Source: Pengzhenrongella sicca (GTDB lineage: Bacteria; Actinomycetota; Actinomycetes; Actinomycetales; Cellulomonadaceae). From it: a stretch of 64,000 nt of DNA. Positions 15,632 through 22,626 of the stretch are shown piece by piece; within the stretch, counting starts at the first letter, position 1, and each line of letters starts with the position of its first letter. The stretch spans positions 1,116,001-1,180,000 of the forward strand of contig NZ_CP071868.1 of the NCBI RefSeq assembly GCF_017569225.1. The letters run 5' to 3'. Both the position numbers and the translations under genes were made by a program. Under the pieces are notes generated by a model. The model saw nothing but the letters and a program-made list of their open reading frames with translations. It was not told where the DNA came from and ran no database searches.

Positions 15632-15778
15632 ATGTCCGAGTCTGGTACCGCGACGGCAGCGCGCACGCGGCTTCCCAATCAACGTCGGCTGCGAGCCTTC
15701 GGGCTCGGACTCTGGCTCCATGTCATCGACACCCCGACGCCGTTGGGAAACCCTGCTGCCGTCGCCGAAACCTTGTAA
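15632..15778 (+). CDS. Small peptide gene, unknown
   Basis: A 48-residue peptide beginning MSESGTATAARTRLPNQRRL, then a hydrophobic stretch (AFGLGLWLHVIDTPTPLG) and an acidic/Ala end. GGGAGG and GAGGA lie just before the ATG. The layout (charged leader, Gly/Trp-rich second half) is compatible with a precursor or leader peptide, but no maturation enzyme is nearby and no family was recognised. An imperfect hairpin-like region containing GCAGAAG and CTTCTGC follows at about 15795-15840. Confidence 0.35.
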   Translation: MSESGTATAARTRLPNQRRLRAFGLGLWLHVIDTPTPLGNPAAVAETL

Positions 15779-15976
15779 TGTTGCCGGCTCGAAGGCAGAA
15801 GTCATCACCGTCTGCTGAGACAGCGTGCTGGCTTCTGCTGCTGACTGGTCGCTCCTCGGCACCCGGCGTCTGCGGAACCGGAAGAGCTCGGGTCACACCG
15901 CTTGAGTCCGGTAGCTTGGCACGACAGGTCCGCGGCGCCGCATCGGCCGTCCGAGAGCGCGGACATACGGATCTTG

Positions 15977-16066
15977 CTACCTCTTTATCGCATGTTCGCG
16001 GGCGAGAAATAGCCCGTAGGACACTGCACCTTCTGAGCGTGGATCTGCACGCTGCCAATGTTGGTC
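15977..16066. repeat. Att-like repeat, copy B
   Basis: Aligns over about 90 nt, in the same orientation, with 4179-4271, with a 3-nt deletion near its left end. It contains the shared core GCGGGCGAGA at 15998-16007. The region 15779-16191 holds no gene. It lies between the small-peptide gene and the ORC-like ATPase and may be a junction between two integrated elements. Confidence 0.5.
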
Positions 16067-16191
16067 GCCTGTGCCTGGGCAATGGTGAAGCAGGGATTTC
16101 GTGGGCTCCTGGACGGTGCTGAGCAACCAGTTGGTCGTGCAGGGTGGACGTTCCATGTCGTTGGGACGTGGTGTCAACATGAGGTAGTTGC

Positions 16192-17379
16192 TCAAGCGCC
16201 CTTTCCGCTCGCCGCGGCCTCATGCTGGCGCCGGATGAAGGGTGCCATTCCTGGCACGGTGTAGGCCACCATGCCGTGGTCGGGTGCGTATATCAGCCCC
16301 TTGCTGATGAGGTGTGCCCGGGCTGGCCCGATGCCGCTGAGCTTCTTGCCGAGCCGCTCCGCGACTGAGGTGGTGTTCGAGGCGGCGCCATCATCTTGTG
16401 CCATGGCGTGGAGCAGGCGCCGTTCGGCCGGTGTGGCGCGATCCCAGCGTGCGCGGAAAAAGCCTTCGTCTAGCCGGGCGAGCCCATAGGCCACCGCGGC
16501 GGCGGCGTCGTCGCAGGTGAATGGCGTGTTGGGTGCGATGTCCCAGATCGCGCGCCCGTATTCCTGCAGGAAGTACGGGTAGCCCTCGGCGGCGTCGACG
16601 AGGAGGTCGAGTGCGCCCGGCTCGTAGTCGGAGCCGTACTTCTTCGCTGGCTCGCGGAGCGCCTTGCGTGCGACTTCATTGGGGAGCGCGCCGATTCGGC
16701 GGTAGTCGAAGAGCCGTTCGGCGTAGGACCGGGCTTCGCTGAGGACGGCGGGCAGGCTGGGCAGGCCCGCGCCGATGATATAGAAGGGTCGCTCTCGCTG
16801 ACCGGCCTCGTGCTGGGCCGCGAGGAGCGCGCTGAGGGTCGGCTGGTCGAGGTCCTGCATCTCGTCGATGAACAGCGCGAAGGCAAGGCCCTTCTCCTTC
16901 AGTGCCTCCGCAAGGTCCTCGACGAGTTCGCCGATGTCGGTCTCCAGGTCGCCGGAATCCGCCCTGCCGCTTGCAGCGGACACGTCGAGGGAGATGCCTG
17001 TGACTCCGACGCTGAACGAGGTGATGCTCCCCAGTGCTGTGCGTAGACGTTTGGAGATGCCTCGTCTGTTGAGTTGGCGGCCGGCGATGAGGAGCTCGCG
17101 ACCCAGCTTGCGGCGGACGGCGTCCTCCCCTTGTTCGCCTCGTTGGCCCTCGATCGCCGCTACGAACCAGCCCATCTGCTCCGCTCGTCCCCGCAGGTCA
17201 TTTAGGAGAACGGTCTTTCCCACGCCTCGCAAACCCGAGAGCACCATCCCGCGGTTGGGCATGTGCAGGCGGGTACGTGCCACAGTTGCATCGAACGCCT
17301 CGATCTCAGCCTCACGGCCGACGAGCGCGGGAGGACGCAGACCGGCACCGGGGTTGTAGGGGTTCAGCGACCGGTCCAT
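16192..17379 (-). CDS. ORC/CDC6-like AAA ATPase with C-terminal winged helix
   Basis: A 395-residue AAA ATPase. Walker A is GLRGVGKT (about residues 49-56 from the chosen start), Walker B is FALFIDEMQDLD, and a sensor-like segment is PFYIIGAGLPSLP. The C-terminal part (ATPAERRLLHAMAQD onward, with SVAERLGKKLSGIGPARAHL) reads as a winged helix, as in archaeal ORC-type ATPases and COG1672 proteins. The ATG at 17379 is chosen because TAGAGT lies 7 nt upstream (leaderless) and PYNPGAGLRPPALVGRE is the usual family N-terminus. Such ATPases are common in mobile or defence islands; partner and role are unknown. The small 53-aa gene upstream on the same strand may be functionally linked. Confidence 0.85.
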   Translation of the reverse strand: MDRSLNPYNPGAGLRPPALVGREAEIEAFDATVARTRLHMPNRGMVLSGLRGVGKTVLLNDLRGRAEQMGWFVAAIEGQRGEQGEDAVRRKLGRELLIAGRQLNRRGISKRLRTALGSITSFSVGVTGISLDVSAASGRADSGDLETDIGELVEDLAEALKEKGLAFALFIDEMQDLDQPTLSALLAAQHEAGQRERPFYIIGAGLPSLPAVLSEARSYAERLFDYRRIGALPNEVARKALREPAKKYGSDYEPGALDLLVDAAEGYPYFLQEYGRAIWDIAPNTPFTCDDAAAAVAYGLARLDEGFFRARWDRATPAERRLLHAMAQDDGAASNTTSVAERLGKKLSGIGPARAHLISKGLIYAPDHGMVAYTVPGMAPFIRRQHEAAASGKGA

Positions 17380-17529
17380 GTAGGAAACTCTAAGGCCGTC
17401 TAACGAAAACCGTAGACCCGAGCGGTCGCCCGGCGCGTCTGCCGCGTGCCGATTCTCGGCGAGAGACGGATGCGGTGTCGGTGGGTGAAGACAGGCGCCT
17501 AACCTCACCCACCGACTAGCGAATCCCGA

Positions 17530-17691
17530 CTACTTCTCCTTGCGCACGCCCTTGAACGGGACGGGGTCTGCCTTGACGTCCATGAACTTGCCCGAGGCGG
17601 TGTCGCGCTTCACCCAGCCGATGGGGGTGCGGATCTGGCTGCGTCCAGTTACCGCACCTACGCGGTGACCGTTGCCGGTGTTAGTTGCCAT
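17530..17691 (-). CDS. 53-aa conserved small protein (GVRKEK-type)
   Basis: A 53-residue hydrophilic protein, MATNTGNGHRVGAVTGRSQI, continuing to GWVKRDTASGKFMDVK and ending PFKGVRKEK. I recognise the pattern TGNG..GAVTGRSQ...WVKRD..SG.F.DVK....FKGVRKE as a widespread small protein of unknown function; it is usually about this length, so the ATG at 17691 is preferred over an in-frame start at 17763. It lies 150 nt upstream of and in the same direction as the ORC-like ATPase, but a promoter-like sequence just before the ATPase suggests separate transcription. Confidence 0.7.
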   Translation of the reverse strand: MATNTGNGHRVGAVTGRSQIRTPIGWVKRDTASGKFMDVKADPVPFKGVRKEK

Positions 17692-17755
17692 CTTCGTGCC
17701 AACCGATCTGGGCCGAAACCCATAGGAAGCGAGCGGCGCTTCCCCGGCTGAGAGG

Positions 17756-17780
17756 CTGGCCACGACTGCAACGTGGCCAG
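17756..17780. repeat. 9-bp inverted repeat
   Basis: CTGGCCACG and CGTGGCCAG are separated by 7 nt upstream of the 53-aa protein gene. It could be an operator or a hairpin in its leader. Confidence 0.4.
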
Positions 17781-17847
17781 ACCTATGTACTCTCGAGGTT
17801 CACATCCCGACCAAAAGTTGTGAGCCGCGAGAGTCCGGATCGGCGAT

Positions 17848-17903
17848 GAGCCCGGTCTCGGGCTCTCCGTGCTTCACGCGAAAGAGTCAAGACTCTTTCG
17901 CGT
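17848..17903. repeat. Hairpin plus near-continuous 13-bp palindrome
   Basis: A 7-bp hairpin (GAGCCCG, loop GTCT, CGGGCTC; 17848-17865) is followed by perfect 13-bp arms around AA (17876-17888 and 17891-17903; arm GACTCTTTCGCGT on the right). The interval 17692-18297 has no gene. Either a protein-binding dyad or a recombination/termination site; no poly-T follows. Confidence 0.45.
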
Positions 17904-18297
17904 CTGATTGTACGGCGCGCCTGTGACATGGCCCTAGCTCAGCCACTAACTGTTGTGGATGTCGCCGCCCATGACCACTACATGCTGTGGTGGTCGGCCC
18001 GTGGTCACCCGGCTGGGTTTAGCTACTCACTGTGTTGCCCCAAGCGCCGCAGTCGCCTCAGCCTGAGCGGCTGACCGCCGTTCGGTCGCACCCTGGAACT
18101 GGAGACAGATACGGTGCCGCCAGATAGCCAGGTGCTGTTGTCACCTCGCCCGGGGTGAAGAACCGTGTGCTGCCATTCGCGCTCCGTTCGACCGGATTCC
18201 TCATCGGCTGGGGTGCCGCATGGCTGGCCGACCGAGCGTCGACACGAGCCCGGCATCTGACATCGTGAATGCGAATCTCAGCAGGAGGGAGCAATCC

Positions 18298-19212
18298 GTG
18301 GAGCCGGGTGAGGAGTGGGTCTATCGGCTGCGAGACATGGCTCCGTCGCAGCGCGTGCGTGTCCTCTCGATCGATCGCCGCAAGCACACCACGCGCGTGG
18401 TGATCGAGTTCCTCGAAGGGGAACGGGCTGGTGTGGTCGAAGACGTCCCAGCCGGACGGCTGCGCTGCCCCTGGTCACGGGTCGCTGAGCATGACACCCG
18501 GATGGCGAACTGGCAACGCATCAGCGGCTACGAGTTCACCCCAGCTGAGGAAAGGGCCGTCTGGGTCGTCGCCGAGCTGCTCATCTCGGAGGAGATCGTC
18601 ACGATCGACTTCGGCTACGCGCGAAACGCCGCTGGGATCGAGGACGAAGCCGGACTTGAGCGAAGTACGGGCAAGCTGGCGAGGGACTTCACCGATGCGT
18701 TTCCGTCGTTCCGTGACGGTGACACATGGTGGCTGTCGGCCGAGGGCACGGTCGCCATCGTGGAGGCCGCCTGCCGTGTTCGTCCTATGCCGATCCTCGA
18801 GTGGGTGGTGGCCGAGGAACGCAAGTGTCGGGAAGCATGCAAACGCGGTTCCCCACGGAAGAGCCTTGACGGTGAGGAGTACGACAGCTCGCCGGACAGG
18901 GAGTACGCGCTCTATTTGGAGTTCGAGCGTCCGGTCCATGAACTGCTTCGGCAGTGGTGTGGCCACCGGGCAGTCACCTTCCAGGAGCGCCTCGATGCCG
19001 CTGAAGCCGAGATCCACCGCCTCGATGAGCTCCTTGCCCGGGCCGCTGATTCCGTCCGCGACAACAAGCTGCCCCACCTCGCCGATTGGCTTGACGAGGA
19101 GCACGAACGCGACCGGATCACGCCGCACAACATCCGACCCGTCGTTGAGCGGCCACTTGAGCCCAATGAGATTCCGGTTCGGACCGTGCACCGCAAGGCG
19201 TGGTGGCGCTGA
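18298..19212 (+). CDS. Unknown 304-aa soluble protein of the island
   Basis: The frame begins at a GTG at 18298 with an excellent AGGAGG ribosome binding site. The first 70 residues look like a small beta-barrel (RVRVLSIDRRKHTTRVVIEF followed by VVEDVPAGRLRCPW); the middle is mixed (WVVAELLISEEIVTIDFGYA); the C-terminal third is helical and acidic (RLDAAEAEIHRLDELLARAA), probably a coiled coil. No membrane segment, signal peptide or catalytic motif was seen. The family is not recognised. It stands alone between the ATPase module and the IS110 element. An in-frame ATG at 18220 lacks a ribosome binding site. Confidence 0.75.
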   Translation: MEPGEEWVYRLRDMAPSQRVRVLSIDRRKHTTRVVIEFLEGERAGVVEDVPAGRLRCPWSRVAEHDTRMANWQRISGYEFTPAEERAVWVVAELLISEEIVTIDFGYARNAAGIEDEAGLERSTGKLARDFTDAFPSFRDGDTWWLSAEGTVAIVEAACRVRPMPILEWVVAEERKCREACKRGSPRKSLDGEEYDSSPDREYALYLEFERPVHELLRQWCGHRAVTFQERLDAAEAEIHRLDELLARAADSVRDNKLPHLADWLDEEHERDRITPHNIRPVVERPLEPNEIPVRTVHRKAWWR

Positions 19213-19669
19213 CTGGAGTTCATCCGATCGCCGGCTTGTCCGTACGTCGTGATGGCGTTGGACCCGGCTGCCTAGGTGCTTGCTGATCCCGAGGTCTCTG
19301 GACTCCCAGATCAGTTGAGTGCGTTGTCAATCGGAGCTGCGAGCTCGACCCTGGCAGACCGGCTGCCGCTCGCGCCGTCGTCTCGCGTGCCGCCGCGCAG
19401 TCGGGCTACCCCTCGCGCAGGCGGCGGCAGCGGGTGTCTTTGCCGTTGAGGATGTCTCCGAGTTAGCGGCCGGAGCGCGAGACCGCTACCAGAGTTGATT
19501 CGGCGGCGGCTCGGCCGGCGTGCAGCGCTACGCGCGCCTTGCGAGGGCGTCGAGCAACGACTGAATCGCCTGTAAGTGTTCGTGGTGGCTGGCCTGGGGC
19601 TGGCTGGCAGGGTTGGTGTCGTCGCTCGGCGGCGGGTGTGACCCCTGAATCGCCTGACCCCCTTGGGGT
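19213..19669. other. Stretch without firm gene
   Basis: Nothing certain. The minus strand from 19680 to 19528 ends in a protein-like tail (HHEHLQAIQSLLDALARRA), possibly the end of a gene interrupted by the IS110 element to its right. Confidence 0.35.
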
Positions 19670-20973
19670 GTCATGCCCGGGATCTGTCCGCTCGGCGCTG
19701 GGTGCCGACGCCGACCCTGGCCCACCACGATGGCTTGATCAGAAGCATGTCCGTTGCGGAGATGCCGTCCCCACAACGTGGCTCATTACAGGCCTGCCTC
19801 GTAGTGACTTCTCGCCCCGGGCCGACGCCGGCAACGACGTCCGTCCCAACGAGTGAGGAGAACATCGTCGTGTCCAGTTTGCAGGCCATCGTGGCTGGCA
19901 TCTACCAGTTCGTCGTCGGGGTAGATACCCACGCCGCTACCCACACCTTCGCTGTCGTCGCCGCCCCGAACGGTGCCCTGGTGGATCAGGTCACCTTCCC
20001 GACCTCGCCGGCAGGGTTGCGTCGCGCGCTGGCGTGGATCGCGCGGCGCACCGGCGGTGACCTCGACGCCGTGCTGGTCGCCGCAGAGGGCACCGGCTCC
20101 TACGGTGCTGTCCTGAGTGATGTGCTCGGCCAAGCGGGCTACCGAGTTGTGGAGGCACCGACACCCAAGCGTGAGCGGGGCCGGGGCAAGACCGACGCCC
20201 TGGACGCGGTACTCGCGGCCCGCGCGACGATGGCGACGCCCGTGACGATGCTGCGTGATCGTCGCGCGGGCCAGGTCCAGGCCGCGTTGGCGGTGCTGAC
20301 CGTGGCGCGTGACCAGCTCAACGCCGACCGGCTGCGGTGCATCAACGCGCTCACCGCGATCGTGCGCAGCCACGACCTCGGTCTCGACGCACGGCGCGCC
20401 CTGACCGCACCCCAGGTCGCTGCGATCGCCGGCTGGCGGCGGCGCGACGAGGGCCTCGGCCAGGCGACGGCGCGGGTTGAGGCCGTCCGCCTCGCCAAGC
20501 GGATCGTCGACCTCACCGCCGAGCTCGGCCACAACCGCGACCAGGTCACCGAGATCGTCGTCCAGCAGGCACCCGAACTGCTCGACCTGCCTGGCGTCGG
20601 CCCGGTCACCGCCGCCGTGATCCTGACGGTCTGGTCCCACCCCGGCCGGGTCCGGACCGAGGCCGCATTCGCTCAGATCGCGGGCACCTGCCCGATCCCG
20701 GCATCCTCCGGCAACACGGTCCGCCATCGACTCAACCGCGGCGGCGACCGTCGACTCAACCGGGCGTTCAACACCATCGTGCTCACCCGCATGCGCATCG
20801 ACCCTGACACCCGCGCCTACATCGACCGGCGCCGGGCCGAGGGCAAGACGACCAAGGAGATCCGCCGATGCCTCAAGCGCTACACCACCCGGCAGATCTA
20901 CCGCACCCTGGCCGTCGCGCACCCAACTCCCGAGATGATCACCTCAGCGGCTTGACGCGACATAGAAGCATCC
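19670..20973 (+). mobile_element. IS110-family element (ends approximate)
   Basis: Contains an intact IS110-type transposase and about 200 nt of upstream non-coding DNA with several short dyads. IS110 elements lack clear inverted repeats, so neither end can be fixed from one copy; the right end must lie before the IS3 relic starting near 20974. The left non-coding end is where the bridge RNA of the IS110 group is encoded in characterised members. Confidence 0.65.
19870..20955 (+). CDS. IS110-family transposase (DEDD)
   Basis: A 361-residue transposase. The N-terminal DEDD RuvC-like domain shows VVGVDTHAATHTFAVV (first Asp), VAAEGTGSYGAVL (Glu) and GKTDALDAVLAARA (two Asp). The C-terminal Transposase_20 domain has LDLPGVGPVTAAVIL and the serine-bearing PIPASSGNTVRHRLNRGGDR, then LNRAFNTIVLTRMR. 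Length is normal and no frameshift is seen. The GTG at 19870 is preceded by GAGGAGA and gives the usual family N-terminus; the frame is open to 19663 but that part is the element's leader. The enzyme inserts the element site-specifically without target duplication. Confidence 0.95.
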   Translation: MSSLQAIVAGIYQFVVGVDTHAATHTFAVVAAPNGALVDQVTFPTSPAGLRRALAWIARRTGGDLDAVLVAAEGTGSYGAVLSDVLGQAGYRVVEAPTPKRERGRGKTDALDAVLAARATMATPVTMLRDRRAGQVQAALAVLTVARDQLNADRLRCINALTAIVRSHDLGLDARRALTAPQVAAIAGWRRRDEGLGQATARVEAVRLAKRIVDLTAELGHNRDQVTEIVVQQAPELLDLPGVGPVTAAVILTVWSHPGRVRTEAAFAQIAGTCPIPASSGNTVRHRLNRGGDRRLNRAFNTIVLTRMRIDPDTRAYIDRRRAEGKTTKEIRRCLKRYTTRQIYRTLAVAHPTPEMITSAA

Positions 20974-21309
20974 TGGGTCTGATGGAGGCTCGGTCTATGG
21001 GATTTCGACCAGGGTCTGGTCGCTCCCGTGTGTAGCGTAGAACGCGGTCTCGTACTCCTTGGGGGGTATGCCGCTGAGGTAGCCGTGCAGGCGTTCGTTG
21101 TTGTGCCAGTGGACCCAGCCCAGGGTCAAGCCCCCTGGTTGATCGCCAACCGCGCTCGCCAACCCGACGCAACGCTCCCGGCCGGGTCACCGGATCGCGC
21201 CGCGCGTCGCGCGCCATCCAGATCGCTCGTTCCCGAAGATCTTCGGGATACTTCTCAGAGCTGCCATGACTCTCATCCTCTCGGGGATTGACAGCCTCCA
21301 CCAGACCCG
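20974..21309 (-). mobile_element. Internally deleted IS3-family relic, about 335 bp
   Basis: Imperfect terminal repeats GGGTCTGATGGAGGCT (20975-20990) and the complement of GGGTCTGGTGGAGGCT (21293-21308) face inwards. Inside, the minus strand encodes the start of OrfA (EKYPEDLRERAIWMARDARR, out of frame with its ATG near 21267) fused near 21130 to the last 40 residues of OrfB (WVHWHNNERLHGYLSGIPP to the stop at 20995). The DDE core is deleted, so it is a non-autonomous relic that could still be moved in trans. Confidence 0.8.
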
Positions 21310-21393
21310 GCACGACAGTATGGGCGTGCCGCCTGATCGACCTGGCGGCCTGGTCACGGGTGGCTGGAGCCCCCCGTGACCCATAATTCGATC

Positions 21394-22266
21394 ATGCTTG
21401 ACTTTGCGGAGCTTGGCGGTTCAGGTCGAAAGCTCGAACAACTGGTGCGCGAGCTTCTGCTGCAACGCGGCTTCGATCCGCAATGGAGCGGGGTAGGACC
21501 GGATGGTGACCGCGACCTAACGTTCATTGAGCGTGGTAGCGACCTGCTTGGTTCGAAGCCTCGAAAGTGGCTCGTGTCGTGCAAGGACTTCTCTGCGTCG
21601 GGCCGCGCTGTCGGGGTCGACGAAGCGAACGGAGTCCTCGAGCAGGTGCGGCATCACGCGGCACAGGGGTTCCTGCTGGTCTGCACCACCCACCCGACAG
21701 CTTCGCTCGTTACGCGTCTTGAGAGCCTTGAGCGAGAGAGTAGCGACGGCCTGGTTGTTCATTACTGGGACGACGTTGTGCTGGAGCGGCTGTTGTCGAC
21801 TCCGCGGTGCTGGGCAATTGCGCAGCAGTTCATGCCCAAGACCACGGATGCGTGGAAGATATTTGCAACCGACAGCCCGAACCGCTGGGTCGCAGCGCAC
21901 CGTGGCTACTACTTCCGTCTCAGTTCGCGGACCGCCGGGGGCATGCGATACGACCTCGAGTCGCTCGACCGACGTATCGATGAGATCGAGGCGATTGCGT
22001 CCCAGCTCGGGGTCGAGATACGGCTCCGCGCGGTCTGGCACAACGACACGCACGGGAGCGGCTACACCTGGTACCTGGACTGCATCTCGCCTTACGGCGA
22101 CGACCTGCCAAACCCCGAGACTGTCCTCAAGTCGCTGGGTGACGGAGTCGCCAGGGAGGACGGGCAGTGGCACTCCTTTGACATCGAGCACTACAACGTG
22201 AGCCTGAGCGACCACTACGATCGCGACCACTACGAGAGGTACGAGCGTCTTCCTGCGTACTTGTAG
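21394..22266 (+). CDS. PD-(D/E)XK nuclease-domain protein, restriction-like
   Basis: A 290-residue protein. Residues 1-100 read as a restriction-endonuclease-like fold: GGSGRKLEQLVRELLLQRGF (helix with Glu), GVGPDGDRDLTFIERG (Asp), and RKWLVSCKDFSASG, where the xCK lysine completes D...xK. The following GFLLVCTTHPTASLVTRL is the typical end of an Mrr-like domain. The C-terminal 180 residues are unfamiliar. The ATG at 21394 is chosen because CATAAT lies 6 nt upstream (leaderless); a GTG at 21376 is in frame. No methylase or other restriction component is adjacent. A role in degrading foreign DNA is inferred. It is the last gene of the island before the cpaF break. Confidence 0.7.
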   Translation: MLDFAELGGSGRKLEQLVRELLLQRGFDPQWSGVGPDGDRDLTFIERGSDLLGSKPRKWLVSCKDFSASGRAVGVDEANGVLEQVRHHAAQGFLLVCTTHPTASLVTRLESLERESSDGLVVHYWDDVVLERLLSTPRCWAIAQQFMPKTTDAWKIFATDSPNRWVAAHRGYYFRLSSRTAGGMRYDLESLDRRIDEIEAIASQLGVEIRLRAVWHNDTHGSGYTWYLDCISPYGDDLPNPETVLKSLGDGVAREDGQWHSFDIEHYNVSLSDHYDRDHYERYERLPAYL

Positions 22267-22316
22267 TACGCGTCGCAACTGATCATCGCGCATTGCCCGC
22301 GCCGACAGCGCTCGGC

Positions 22317-22350
22317 TTACCCCCTCCCTTTCGTACTTTGGCGGGGGAGA
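22317..22350. repeat. Att-like repeat, copy C, at the cpaF junction
   Basis: Identical to 4179-4212 at 28 of 34 positions without gaps. Its right end GCGGGGGAGA (22341-22350) is at the same time the first part of the surviving cpaF frame, so the repeat spans the boundary between island and chromosome. Confidence 0.55.
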
Positions 22351-22613
22351 ACGTCTCGGATCGCTTCGTCGTGCCGACGGTCGCCGCCGCGATCGACCTC
22401 GTCCTGCACCTCGAGGTGGACCGGCACGGGCACCGCCGCGTGCGGGAGATCGTCGGCGTGCCGGGGCGGGCGGAGGCGGGCATAGTCGAGACCGCCGACC
22501 TCTTCCACCTCGACGGCGGCACGCTCGTGCGCGGCGACGGGTACCCGCCGCACCCCGAGCGGTTCGCGCGCGCTGGGATCGACCTGCCCGCGCTGCTGCG
22601 CGGCGAGCGGTGA
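22341..22613 (+). pseudogene. cpaF: cpaF/tadA ATPase, 3' fragment
   Basis: The frame from 22341 to the stop at 22613 encodes about 90 residues that match the C-terminal end of the Tad secretion ATPase: AGENVSDRFVVPTVAAAIDL, then RVREIVGVPGRAEAGIVETA, and PPHPERFARAGIDLPALL. Walker A, Walker B and the Asp/His boxes that lie upstream in an intact CpaF (usually about 400 residues or more) are absent, replaced by island DNA. It is followed 13 nt later by tadB as in normal tad operons. The cluster therefore lacks its motor here unless a second copy exists. Confidence 0.85.
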
Positions 22614-22626
22614 GGCGGCGGCGCGC

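Noticed and set aside
15632-15778. Lasso-peptide precursor
   Set aside because: A Gly-to-Asp spacing of eight can be drawn, but the usual Thr near the leader end and any protease or cyclase gene are missing.
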